Shown here in pieces: positions 22,300 through 36,600 of a stretch of 60,000 nucleotides of DNA. The DNA lies in assembly GCA_002633005.1 (NCBI GenBank), contig NMRA01000026.1, positions 1,324,710 to 1,384,709 of the forward strand. The letters run 5' to 3'. This stretch comes from Phoronis australis. Taxonomy: Eukaryota > Phoronida > Phoronidae. The position numbers and the translations under genes are program-made. Numbering within the stretch: the first letter of the stretch is position 1; every line of letters begins with the position of its first letter. A model generated the notes under the pieces. It searched no databases, had not been told where the DNA came from, and was given only the letters and a program-made list of their open reading frames with translations.

Positions 22300-24927
22300 A
22301 GCATTTCATACTATTATGTTTTGTAGCGTGGTAATTCTACAGAATGGAAGTTGGAATCGATTCTTAAAGTGGTCGACGTGAAAGGAGTCATTGGCATAAG
22401 TTGTCATGTCTTTCACTGTGGGCTGTAGGGAGACTGTCTTGTAGATAGCCATGGTCCATGCGTAAAATTGTTAACATCGACTCGATAGTCAATGGTCTCT
22501 TGTGTCCGTAGCCTTTGACTGTAGCACTTGCATTGTTTCTGGTTGTTAAAACCTAGATGTTTTTTTCTGATTACTGCCTTGTAAAATCAAAACTGAAATT
22601 CTTGTCTTAGGATCACCAAGTGTGCTCACCTGATCCTGCCCAGGTGTGGCTATTATTGACCAGGAAAAGTAGTGGTTAGCGTGCAACAAGCACCAGTATG
22701 ATCTCAATACCTGGGAATGGTAAACACATGAACTTATTTTCAATATTACATGTTAAGTTTGGTGAGCACACCACTTGTTGACCGCCGGTTCAAGATTTAC
22801 ATAAATATTACGCGTCCTACAATCAGTTGTGGATGACATAGGAAAGAATTTTTCTCAAAATCTTTCGAAGTGAATATCATCTTCTCATGCGAGTGTGGAC
22901 ATTTATCATTACTTTGTCTTGACGATAAGTCGATTGGGAGTAAACGTAAATCACGTTCTCAGAGATCACACTTTGAATTGTACTCTGGGGTCCTTTGTCA
23001 ATGGATGGCTAGTTGTTGTTGTTTCTTACCATTATTTATATTTTGCTCAACATATCCAGAGACCATAAATCAATTATTTCCGATCAAGTTGATTAGATTT
23101 TGCCGAGGCATTTCTGACCTACTGGTTTTTACTAGGACTTAAGAGGTTAACCAAGTAAATGGAAATTTTGCAGCATTTTTATTAAAATGATTGCATTTTG
23201 TTCAAGGTGAAATTTGACTGAACTGAATGGCCAAGTTCGTAAATTAGAATATTACAGTAAAGTCTCTCCAATTTCGGACAAAAATAATTTCCAAAATTTC
23301 CCTTTGCAATTTGCAACTGTTTGTAATGTGATTGTGAATGGTCACATTTCTTTAAAATATCTGATGGTAGCTATAATATAGAACTTGAACATACTTGGTG
23401 TGAAATATCTTTCCTGGAAAAATGGCAAATAAAATTTCACTTGTCAGCTATGTTGTGTCCAAAACTGGTGACATTTTTGGCACCTTGCAACTTTGTTTGA
23501 GATAATATAACAAGCATCCACATTGTGGACGTTTTACTGTATAAAAATGATAAGTTGCATGTTCACTCATGTTCATCAAAAGTTTTCAAAACTGGTCACA
23601 GCATGTATGAAAGCAATATTACAACACACTTTGTTTACTTGCTACTGACTTTATTTAGTAGTAATCTGTGGCATACATCTTACAAAAAACAACAAATGTC
23701 ATCACTGATTCAACACATTAACAGCTAAATTTATGCAATAATTTGGGAACCTTGCAGATCTCTAAAGTTGATCAGTCAGATTTTGGCCAAACCTCAGTTA
23801 TAGGATTCCGAGTTATCTACACATTGACATTATATGAATACATTGCAGAATGGTCACATGCCATGCATAACTGGCAAAAATGTTTTACTGAATTCATTTA
23901 CAAACTGTTATAGTTGCCGGAAACTTAAATTTAACAGAATTAGTGAACCATTTCTTGCGAAATTTACATTTTGAAAGGAGTTGCTTCAAAAGACAGGCAC
24001 ATTCATTATTGGTATTCAGCTTCCTGTAAGGGAGCCAGATTAGTTTAACACAATCCATCAAATCCACATTCCACCAAGGTATAGAAAACAGTGAGCTGAA
24101 AATAAACTATCTTAAATCTAGAGCTTCACAAAATGGACACAAAAAAGCAATGTACACAAACTAGCTCACCAATCATTTTATGCAATAAACCAAACGAGAT
24201 GGCATCAAACTCTACTCTAATTGACCAAAGCTGTACAATTTACTTGAATTTATTCTGTGCAGTACCCAAAGCTGGAACACACCAGAACTTTTTGAAAACA
24301 GTTGCTAAATGAATGTGTGCTACTGGTGTAGCTAAGACATTAAAATCTTACTGAATTCAAAGGGTACCAAGATGAGTTGGCTGAAGGTAAATCGCTGTCA
24401 GAATTACCAGCGTGATCTGAAAACAGCACTTTACTCCAACTAAGTTCAGGCTATCCAAACGACATAGCTCATGCAGATATGAACAATAATTTCTCACTAG
24501 TCTTATGAACACTGTTCGTGCACCTACCAACCCTAGTCACGGACACACATCCACTAACACATGTTTACAGGTAACTAAGTTGTCTTTGCAGTCCTCGAGT
24601 CATGTTTGTTAGTCAATAAGAGTCCGCGAGCAATGTTTTTGTGCGTGTAGTGTTTTGTAAATTGGGTTTACAGGCCCATGAGGCGTGTTCTTATGGGAGG
24701 AGCTACATTGAAAAGAAAGTGAGGCATGTTGTTCGATAGCCAGGACCTGTTTACCAAGAGACTTGGTTTGTCGGGCTCACCCACCTATGCTAGTATGTTG
24801 AATGTAGTCATATGTATGTAATTCATTTACAATGTTATTTATATGCCACGGTTTAAATTTCTTAATACGTACATATGAGCTACATACTCATGGACAAATC
24901 ACGAATGTTAGCAGCAACTGACAAAGA
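22300..24927. other. Convergent 3' regions of PIGX and BPTF
   Basis: No further gene seen. The 3' UTRs of PIGX (plus) and BPTF (minus) should share this 2.6 kb. Possible polyadenylation signals are AATAAA at 23432 on the plus strand and TTTATT at about 24249 and 23651 for the minus strand. The sites actually used cannot be told from sequence alone. Confidence 0.5.
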
Positions 24928-27693
24928 TCATAGACGATCCCGTATGGCCTTGAGTTTCTGGACAAAAAAGGTTTCGAGGACCTCAGCACACTGGAAAAAA
25001 GGTGAATCACTGGGGTTGTAGTATCGGCAATTATCAAACATCTTCATGACGTCACAGATGAAGTCTCCCAAAGTCCTGTAACTTGCTGACAACAACTTCT
25101 CCTCAACTGTTCTCAGATCTGCAAACACAAGTATGAGACGATAACATAACCTGTTCAAAATACCCATACTCGACTAAACACTACAAACTCTAAAAAGGTC
25201 AAAACTGGTATTGCAACAATACTCCACCTTAATGCATGACGCCATTTATAGACATGAATTACTGTATTTGCCGTAATAACCGCCCATGCCCCTATAAGCG
25301 CCCCTCCCCCACGCGTTTTCAGACTTTGCTAAAATAAGCGCCCAGTCCATGAACGCGTACGTGCGAAAAATGCCTTACCTACAGTTCTAAAATTCTTCAG
25401 TAACGTCTTCAATTTATCAATAATATCCGACAGTCCTGAAAAAAATCATTGTGCGCACAATTTGTAGACCACGAGCCTCACCGCTATGTCGGTATTTAGC
25501 CGTGACTATACACTTCAAACTTCCACCATGCCTCAAAACGAACACAAAAGTTTTGCTGATCTTGCGAGAACACAAAAGTTTTGCTAATCTTGCGAGGACC
25601 GAGGATCTTTCAGAATAGATTGGGGATTGCCTTGTAGATATTTCCCGCTTTCAACAGGAATCCAAATTTCTCTGTACACATGAAAACCGCAAATCGAAGA
25701 CTAATAAAAAGCTTGACCAGAGGGAAAAGCACGTGGCCAGGAAGCGCACGCTACATACATGAACCTGTCGTCAAAGACATTAGTCTGGAACTATCCATTC
25801 ACGAAACGGGTAGCATAGCATCAGCAAGAAATGAATATTGGAACTAATTTCCGACAGTTTCTAATACTATAAAAATGTTTGCGTTATTTTTAAGATCACT
25901 GCTTGATTAACCATAATTGGTGTTTTCAAGAAAAATATCCGATAAAATGACAACTGACAGTGAATGCTTACACACCCTTACACCGAAAAATAACTGTCAG
26001 ATAGTTACGTACGCATCCAGCCTCACGGCGACTAATGTGGGCCTTACTGAGACAAATGTCGAACGTTTTTAGCATACATGTAGATGGCACAATGTAGCAC
26101 AGATTTGTACTTAAACCCGATTCCACGGGATCTTAAAAATCTAAGGGACACTAAAGGAGGATTTCAGGTAATTTGCTTGAGTCGAAACTATTTTTATTCA
26201 AGCATTCAAGTCGCCATGTTGCAAATGTGAGGCAGTCAGTCGGCGAGTTTTCGCCCTGGGATTTCAGCACAATTTTCTGTAAAATGATCGTAATTTAGCA
26301 GCTAAGTTTGATAGCAATGCACCGCGGTTTTGTAGAAAGTCTTTCATAGATTACAGATACGTCACAGAGCGTAAATATGATGAATCTTAGCTTCCGATTT
26401 CACCCGTTTCGGAGACCGGGTTTCAACGGCCTTGGGTTATAATAAGCCACCCCACCTTGAAACAAACTTTTCGAAGCGCCCTGGGCAGTTATTACGGCGA
26501 ATACGGTATATAGAACAATACCACAGGTGATGAGAATGCTAAGGAAATTCGACAACAACTTACCCTGGCAAAAGGAAGCATGTTTGTGATGTATAATTGC
26601 ATGACAATCAAAAACAAGATGGTAAATGCCAAGATTTACAATTTCTGTTGATACAAGTTTATCAATATTAAAGACATTAAGAATATTGCTTTTTAGATTT
26701 GAGAGCCAAGTGAACACAAAGAACATGGTTTGTACATTTTTCACAGACATTAAGTTATTGAATGGTTCTGGCATTACTAAACGTAAATATAAGTTATTGA
26801 ACAGTTCTGACATTATTAAACATAAATATAACTAATTGAATGGTTCTGGCATTATCAAACATAAACATAAGTTATTGAATGGTTCTGACATTATTAAACA
26901 TAACTATAACTTATTGAATGGTTCTGGCTTTATCAAATGTATTATGAGGAACAAGATGGTTTTTAGAAAAGATATCACTCTCGGGCTTTGCCCTCCTCCA
27001 GTGATATTATTTCTAAAAACCATCGAGTTTCTCATAATATGCTTTATAATAACCCTGGAACCACTCAATAACATATTTATCCCTCACTTTTCTGTGATAT
27101 AAAACACGGTCCCCATAGTGTTTTTTAACTTTGATTGTTTCTCGTACATCGATAAATAAATGTTTGAAAGTTCTTTTTTATGTTAAGTAATATTACACTC
27201 AAGTAATACGTCTCAGACATTGAGTATGCTTGCGCATAGCTTGTCTATATACATTTTTTTCAACTCTGCGTGTGCGCTTGTAAATTCTGAGACCCAAGTT
27301 CAAATTCCTTGCAAGCCAAGTTTCGAATTTCCCACCAAATTGATATGTCACGCTGTGACATTTGGTATGTCACTCTGTGGTATTTGATATGTCACTCTGT
27401 GACATAACTGAATTGGTTATTAAATGGTCATATGTCTAGAAAAACCACAATAAGTGAGGTATAAAGTATCTTATACCCACATTGAGTTCAATACTGAATT
27501 ACCCATATACAGACCAATATTGTTCATACACGTGCAGACCAATATTGTTCATACACATGAGGTAATCCTGTGGCTACACTGGGCACCTGTTACATGATGG
27601 GATCTTACCCATGGGTTCTTTGATAGCTTCATAATAGCCAGGTACTTCCTCAGGATCAACTGGTTCAAGGAATGGCCACCCCATCTTGTGCGC
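24928..27693 (-). CDS. BPTF: BPTF coding exons 26-27: bromodomain and stop
   Basis: Exon 26 (27693-27609) encodes [20 protein letters not shown] and EPM. Exon 27 (25118-24928) encodes [29 protein letters not shown] and [16 protein letters not shown], then TGA. The acetyl-lysine-binding asparagine of YYNPSD is present. The protein ends shortly after the bromodomain, as in the family. Confidence 0.96.
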
Positions 27694-30600
27694 CTGAAAT
27701 AATTACAATATTATAATCTTCCCCTCACTGTCTAGCTGCTTTATATTCACTTACAGCTTATCATAAATAAAATACTTAAAAAATATTTCAACAATCCAAT
27801 GAAAACAGCACAATCTCAAACTTTCCATCTACATGTCTATGTTTTTAATCAATTTGAATAAGGACATTCATAGTCCCTTTGAAGATATAGATTTACATAA
27901 TATAGTAACACAAGGCTATCAACGGAACTTTTAAAAGAAAAGAGTTTACTACCATTTTTGCATTGTGAGAGCCAGCCACTGAAACAGGCATACCTGCAGG
28001 GCTTTGACAAGACGTCTGAGAGCATCAATGTTCTTATTGTTCAGAATTTTCTGATTGTTTGCATTGTCAGCTCCCTTTTGACAGCGAGGACAGATGTACT
28101 CGTCGATGGACTCCGCCTCCACCTTTGTTATTCCAACGCAGCTTCCATGGAACCAATCTTGACAGCGATCACAGCCAATGTAAAATCTACAAAGAGACAT
28201 GAAGATTAACACGAGGAAGACTCACACAGTCATGTACCGTACAAGCCAACAGAAAAACAGTCATGACAGTCAACTTTGCCTGAAGATTCTTTTCCACTTA
28301 ATTCCAGCTGAAAATGACAACATCACAGTTGTAATCTATCACAATCTTCTGATCTCGCCACAGTGCTTCATCATGCAGAGTAACTCAGCATGTTGTCCTT
28401 ATTTCCAATGTACACATGTACAGTGCACTAAGTGGCACGATGTCAACAGCTTCATTACCACAGTTCACAATGCTGTACTGCCCATATTGTACTAAGATTT
28501 TTGATAACACAGTGACAGCCGTTAAACTTTTACTATTAGTTTCGATCACCAAAACTTCTTTTTTGATGACTTTTAGCGGACTTTGTTTAACCTCAACTTA
28601 AGATGCCTGCATACAACTCAGTCGTCGCAAAATCATAATCGCAAACAAAAACGGTAAACAATTTGCAAGATACGTGAATAGGATATTCAATGTTTGTTCT
28701 CGTGAGTATTTTAATGTGGTTGTGCATTTAAAAAGCATGATCACCTGCACAAATTGATTCACATTGCCTTAATGCACTATACTTGGAGCATTGGAACACG
28801 ATCTTTGACTAGACACATCAATAAGGATCACAATATTTCTAGGCACCATCACAACATAAGAAATTCAAGAACAAAAAAATCCAATATTAATACAACTTTT
28901 CATCCGCTCAAAATTACCGACAAATAACTTAACACGAGGATGGGCAGAAAAATAGAATAAAATTCATAGCAACCAAAAAAAAAAACAAACCTCTGCTTAT
29001 TATAGCGAAAGTCAAAACTTTCCAGTATGCTTGGATTCTCATGTTGTTTGTTAAAAAACCTTTGACACCTTGCCTTTGGAAATGGTGTAGTACTTGGCAT
29101 GTATAAACTATACAATCCTGTTACATGTTCCTGCATAACTGAGACTTGCGACCGACCATGTACCTCTTAAAGATACCACATGGCTTGCTCTTACGATTGA
29201 TAAGATTTGAATTTTAGTAGATATAGCTTTTCCACTTAATTTAAATTACCCATCATGACAGTCATACTCCGCTTATATTCAACTGTCATAGAATTCTGTT
29301 TGCACTGAGGTGTCATGATGTGGAGTAATGGGTCATTTTGTATTTTTTGGCTTGTATTGTACTACATATATTTAAAGTTGAATGGAGGATCATTTTAGTA
29401 AGCATAGTTGGTTTTGGTCTCTGTTTTTTTTTTTTGAAAATCAAGTTGGTGTGATACTTATTTAGTGTCTCACTTTCAAAACAGAAAATCCACCTGAGAT
29501 GAGCAAAACAGGAGTTTTTCACTCATCACTTGACAAATCATGGTGTTTCAAACCTTGTCTATCCTTGCTTACATGCCATTATGCAGAAAATGATTTGGGT
29601 AGAGACCAGAACCAGCTATGATTTATTTGGCCTTGCATATGTCAGATCAAATGTTTGACAAGATGACAGGGATAACTTTATCCATCTGCTATATATTTTG
29701 AGTGGATAAGGTTCTTTCCTGCACTGATGAATACTGATGTACCTAAGAATGTTTTCGGGTTCTCTCGTCAGCATCCATTCTCAAACTTATGTTGCCTGTG
29801 GCATCACGATGACTGTCAAGGAATGTGATTGGTATCTACGTCACAATCTGTTTCATTTATGAATAAAAAGTTCTCTTAATTTGAGATTGATATTATGTGC
29901 AAAAAAAAAATAAAACTTGCATGATAAACAAAGGCAAATTTTAAACATGTCGGTATTTGCAAGATTTGTGTCCCAATAGTACGCTCCAAATAAATACTAG
30001 AGAACCAGACAGAATTGGAGACATGTATCAAAGCCATTTACTAAATGTAACTGCCCTCTTCACTTACTGTCTGTCATCGTAGGGTTGCTTACAGAGACAG
30101 TAAAGCTCTTCTGATGAGTCCTCCTGCACTGCCTTGCACTCGTCACACACATAACTGTCAATCAACTGAGCGTCATTCTCGTCGATGCCAACACACGCAC
30201 CATGGAACCAGTTGGAACACAGGTCGCAGCCAATGTAGAACCTGGGGATAAGATATATGATGTATCAAACATGTAAGCCATGAATTCAACAAATAATAGT
30301 TACGAGTAAAACACAAACAAGCTTGAGTAAGACAATACACACAACCTGAGTGACGGGCAACTCCAAATGTTTCTATTTTTTTTTTAAATCAGACACATTC
30401 TTAGAACATAAATGTAAGTCACTAATTTCACTTGTTACTTTCAGAGACAGAAAGAAGACCATGCATTATAGAACAAAGCTCTAATACTCTATCTCAGGAA
30501 CCTTCAGTGAAAGGTTAACACTACATACATTGCATAAACTACATCCACGACTAACTGCTCTATATATAGTGAGCTGAAATACGGCGCAATAGTGCTGAAA

Positions 30601-33600
30601 AATCTATCTTGGTTTATTAACTCTTGAGTCAACAAATGTATATGTGATTGACTTACTGCGTATCATCATAAGGAGTCTTGCAGACACAATACAGTTTCCC
30701 AGCTTTTGACGTCTTGTTCCTATTTCCTGTGGAAATGATCTTCTGCTTTTTCTTTTTAGGAGCCATTTCCTGGATATCAGTTACAGAGGGAACTACAGCC
30801 TCTGGTGGTGGGACACCCACTGGGATGACTACAGTTTTGGTGGTAGATATGTCACCAGTGTCGTCTGCTTTCCGTTTAATAGCTTTCTTCTGCTTCTTCA
30901 ATACATCAGCTACTTCAGTCTGGTAGGGATGAGATTAACTCAAGTTAGAAAGCAGGAAATAATGACTGAACATATTAGAAGGCAGGAAATGATGATTGAA
31001 CATGTTAGAAGGCGGGTAATAATGACTGAACATGTTAGAAGGCGGGTAATAATGATTGAACATGTTAGAAGGCGGGTAATAATGATTGAACATGTTAGAA
31101 GGTGGGTAATAATAATTGAATATGTTACAAGGCAGGTAATAATGATTGAACATGTTAGAAGGCAGGTAATAATTGTTGGTCAAGCAGAATTAACATGCAA
31201 ACTTACACAGAGAACAGCAACCTTGATGGAAACATCAACATTTGACCTATCGCAAGCTCCTCCCCTTTGCAAAAAGTCAAACAAACAATAAGTTCTACCC
31301 GACAACGTGTTGTTTGTAGGGTAAAATGGCAGCTTGGAAACGAAGGTGTATCAAGAATGCTGCGTTCTGACTGGTCAGTTAAGCCGTCACTCTCAATCTT
31401 GGCAATATGTCAATTCGTGCACAAATTCACTGTACAGGCAGCACCTGATTCAAGATGACTTTCATTGACAACTCCACTTGCACTTCTTACTCCAAAAGGT
31501 TTCTGCTCACCCTGACACCTGGAGGTGACCCCATCTACCCAACCAGTCATCTTCACCATTTTATCTCCTTCTCCACAAGGTCCATTCCACAAATGACCAC
31601 TGACCTCAGGTCAGTCCCTCCCCCACCTTAAACTCTACTTTGTCTCTGTCTATATAAGGTCTATTCCACAAGTCACCCCTGATCTGTGGTGAGTCCCACC
31701 AACCCAACCACCTTTAGCGCCACTTGTACAATTTCTACAAGATCCCCACTCATACAACTAGTGACACCTGACGTAAGGTCAACCCCAGCCACCCACTTAA
31801 TTTCATCACTATTTCTTACTAACTAGCTCACTTTGCAACAAAATGGATGATCCTTGACCTGAGGTCAGTTCCACCCACGAGATACTTACCTTAAGCTCCA
31901 CTTGCATCTCTTTCTCCATGAGACCTCTCTTCCTCAGTATTTCCTTCTTCAGTGTTTCCTTCTGTTTGTACAGAAGTGTTGACAACTTGTTGGCCATTAC
32001 TCGTCTCGCCTTTTCGTCTGCCGTCTCAGCTGGCTTCTTCTTGTTCTCCTTCTTGTCACCAGGTCTGAAAAATATTGCCACAAATATCCATTTTCACATA
32101 TTTTCCTTCAGGTGCTGGAAAAGAAATAGCCCAATAGCCCAAGGTTAGCACACCAAACCCTTATGGTGATTTCAAATGAAAACACAGCAACACAGTTTCA
32201 ACAGTTTATGCGCAGACATAAATTCTTATTGAAAGTTTACCAAAACAACCATGAGTTTCAGGAGCAAGTCATATACAGGAAGCTGAAAGCTAGCAGTTTC
32301 AATTCTTGCAGGTATGAGGCTGAAACATCAGTCACCACTGATTTTCAATAATCATTTTGTGAAATGACCATTTATTTGACTTCAAGCTCTAGGCTTTTGA
32401 CCTGTTTCAAAGTTTCAAACTAACCAAACAGACAGTAAATAAAAGTGAAAATCCCAGTCTCTTTATTTTCTAGTTCTTAAACATCAAACTTAAAAAAAAA
32501 AATACTAGCTAAATGCTAACACAAGAAGTGTTGAAAAAGATCTAATATCTTTTGAAAACATCAGGAACCAGTTTCTGACCTAAATACATAAATTAATCTC
32601 ACTTGACTTCTGTCTTCTGCTTGTTCCTCTGCTGCTCTATCAACTGAGCTTGTTGTATCTGTTGCTGCTTCTGCAAGACCTGCCAATAAAGGTCAGGCGA
32701 TTAAACAAAGAAACAACTAGCATGCTATAGGAAGATACCAGCAAATTGTTGACGAAATAAACCACAGATTATCCCAAGCTTCATTTTGTAATAAATAAAG
32801 CATATGAGCTGATGATATAGGTGCACACTGTTTTGTCCACAATACATGGACTTGCTCCACAGACGGCACAATAGGAAATGAGTGCGTGGGACATGGAAGC
32901 AGCAGTGTGAGACAGTTTAATGACATTAGTAACTTTCATGGATGCATGGATGGATCGATGGAAACATGTATTATATGTTGTGTCAATAAACAATTGTCCT
33001 TCATTCAGTGCGACATCCTTTTTTCTTGACTCGCACACTGATGCAACCTGTACCATCAGCAAGAACATCTCATTTACGCCAAAAGGTGGCTCCACTGAGA
33101 GAGGAGATTACTCAGCTCAACCACTAACAGACAAAATGGTAAATGTAAATTTTGATAACAGACAATGTCGTGTAATTTAACATGAGGTTGAATGAACAGA
33201 GAACAGTGTAAAACATGTTTTGATGGCAAAAACAAAATAAAATAATGAAAGCACTTCAAGACACTCTATCCATGGCCAATCAAAGCATGTTTACCAACAC
33301 AGTAATAGACTGTAATAACAACATGTTTACCAACACAGTAATAGACTGTAATAACAGCATGTTTACCAACACAGTAATAGACTGTAATAACAGCATGTTT
33401 ACCAACACAGTAATAGACTGTAATAACAGCATCAAATCAGGTTCACTTTTTGACCTCTTACTTTCTTAGTTCCAACTGTTTACAAGACACTTTTATTGAA
33501 GTGACACAACACAAGTTCTAACAGTCACCTAGCACATCTAATTAGCACGGCAATTAAGTAGGGACATGTATGTGTTTCAATGGTGAGAGTTGTTTTTCTT

Positions 33601-36600
33601 AAAATTTTGCCAAGTTCAGAAATAAGACAAGTAAACATGTCTAGTTTTCCAGAGTGAAGTCTGTAGATACCATCTTAAACCATTTGTCTTACTTTTAAGT
33701 TGAAATTTCAAAAGCTGTTCAATAACTTTCAACTTGAAAGGTCTTGAAAGTTAGTTAGTAACACAAAGGATGGCTGAAATACATCATTTTACAACTGGAA
33801 ACCATTTGACAAGCACAAGCAGTGTATAGCGCTGACACAAAAGTTTATCACTTCAGAACTACAAGCACGAGCACTAACAAAGAATACAACTATAAGGCTC
33901 TTACATTCTGCTGCAAACAATGACTATTGGGGCTACAATGAAGGGTCCAACGTTCCATTTTCAATCTTATCTTGTGTGTACTCAACTTACATTTTGTTAT
34001 TTAAGGGATGTGTAGAAGAGACGGAGAGGTCTGAATTGTGAAACAGTACACTGCTAACAATTCTTGTTTTAAAAATAAAATAGAATGTTTGGACAGCAAA
34101 CATGCTCTTGTCTGATCAATCTCAAGGCGTTGGTTCTTTGTACTGTCAGCATATGAACATCACAACGCTTAAAGCTATGAACATTAAATTAATGAGAAAA
34201 TTTTTAAATGTTTTCTGAGTTATGTAGCAAAGCTCTCAAAGTCTACTTAAGAAACTACAGTAAATGCAATTGGTAAATAAAAAACAGGTTACTATTGCAT
34301 GCTACTTAGAACACATAAATGCAACATATGAGCCCATGCTTTTCTACTACCTGATGCGATGGCTGAAGAGAGCTCAGTGTGTAATGGACCTGCAAGGTGA
34401 ATGAATCAGGCTCACTCTGATCCCAATTGTGGTGAAACCCTTCAGTTTATAATGATTTGCAGATCTTGTAAATATAACTTGAAACTGCCGCTAGTCCTCA
34501 AGAATTAAGGATTTTCTATCTCAAATCATCGTGTCCCTATGAAACACTATTAAATGAGACTGCTTCAATACAGTTGTTTCTGATGACCTTATTCTTTACT
34601 TTAGTATACTGCCAAAATCAATAGTTGATAAATGAGCTACTCCATGGAACTGAACAAAAGTCTTCTATTTAACATCTGAACAGACTGAGAGCAGAAAGCA
34701 GTTGATCACCTCAGGAGCATCCTGAGCTAAGGTTCCATGCCAATACCTGAATATGCACACTTATAAAGGCAGGACTGTTGTCTCTCAAGCGCCATTAGTG
34801 AATTTCAACTCGTCCACTGTCCAATGGAATACCCAGACAACAAATTCATAAAATTGCAGAATTGTGACCACCAATGTCAATACAATGATGGCTTAAAGAA
34901 CTCGTATAGTTTTACCACAAGGCATCCTAGAATGTACTGAAGATGAAATCTAGCAGCACTAGTCAAGGTACCTCTTTCAGTAGTATGGAAACAATAAAAT
35001 AACATCAGAATCAACTGTGTTGTACATTCAACAAAATATGGTAGACAAATGCCTACATACTTTGTTTTCAAAGAGTGCTAGAAAGTGCTTAAAGAAGGCA
35101 CAGACAAGCATCAGTGTACAGCATTAGGGCAAGTGAACCAGTTATAATCACTATTAAACCTTGCGCGGTCCTTTTCCCTTTTGTGACCGCCAACTGCTCC
35201 CATTTACTGACTTAGAATACCCTACTATGACTAGTCACGCTCTGGTACATGTGAGAAGGCAGCCCACCTGTTGAGCAAACTGCGCCTGCAGCTGCTTATC
35301 CTTGCCCTGAAGACTGGCCACGTTAGGCTGCCCAACTGCTGGACTATGACCTTGCATCTGTTTTTGCATAGCCAGCAATTTGGCCTGGATCTCTGGAGCT
35401 TGGTTCTGGAGTAGGGCTTGACGCACAACTGAAAATAAAATGCACTGAGTTGTAGTAGCAATCTTACCCAACTTTTGCCAAACAATATCGACAGTTTACT
35501 TCCTGTTACAATTTAAGCATATGTCTATGTATGGTGACTGCTCAGGGTGGCAAATGTCATGCTTTCACAAAATAAAGAGAAAAATTGTGCACCAAGGGTA
35601 TAAAATCTAGGAAAACTGTTAGACAATGATTCAAGGTTTGGAAGTCATCACAAACTTCTTTGAAATGGATTTTTGGGGAATTATTGTCTGACCTTGATAT
35701 TCCGTGGCGACTTGGGATTTTCCCAGGTCGCCAAACACAATCTAAACTCGCATTGGTAGTCGCCAAATCAAGCACTGAAATAATACCATGTTCTTCCAAA
35801 AGTTGCACTCATCAAAAACAAATTAAGGATTTCGGTACACAGCTTTTCATACTGGTGAAAATTACCACCACAAATTTTTGTTGTGTGTTTGACAAACTAT
35901 CAGGTATGTTTGTATTAAAAACTTAGAAAAAAGTGTGTGCACCATATCAGAAATATGTCTTATGCAACGAAAAGTAACACCTGAACTACTATTAGTACAC
36001 AACAGTACTTCATTTTCAGTTGACACCAGCTAGAGTGCTGAAGATACCAACCTCCCCCTAACATCAAGTCAAAACACATGTTAAGTGTAGATATTCACTA
36101 ACCTTGCTGTACTACACTTGGCGTAACTTGATACTGGCCTGTAGGTGTTGCTGTTACTGTTGCTCCAGCAGAGGCCGCCACTGGTGTCTGTTGAATGGAC
36201 CCCGTCGGTAGAACCACTGTAGGCCTGGGTGTTCCCGTCACAGCTATGGGGCTACGCAACAGCAACTGTTGTCGGATGTTCTGTGGCCCTACAGTAGTCA
36301 CCATTTGTGCAGGCCGAAGCTGGGGCGAGATGACCCTGACGGGTGCCTGTAGGCGAGTCTGCACAGTGGTGACATTATGTTGAGGCTGTACGGGGTTGCT
36401 TGTGATGAGAGAAGGGACGACAGTGCGGGGCGTAGTCTGTAACACGCTCTGGGAAGTACCCTGCACTAGACTCTGCAGGGAGGTGGGAGCCACTGGGATG
36501 GGAGAAACCTTGATGGGTGATTTTGTCAATGTGGGAGTCACAATCTGAAATAAGAAGACAGACAACAAGTGTTACCTTGGTTAATGTGTTTGAAAATGAA

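Noticed and set aside
22870-23142. Plus-strand frame of 90 codons downstream of PIGX
   Set aside because: Lies in the probable PIGX 3' UTR; no homology seen.
30935-31291. Repetitive open frames of about 100 codons on both strands
   Set aside because: By-product of a 30-bp tandem repeat whose period is a multiple of three.
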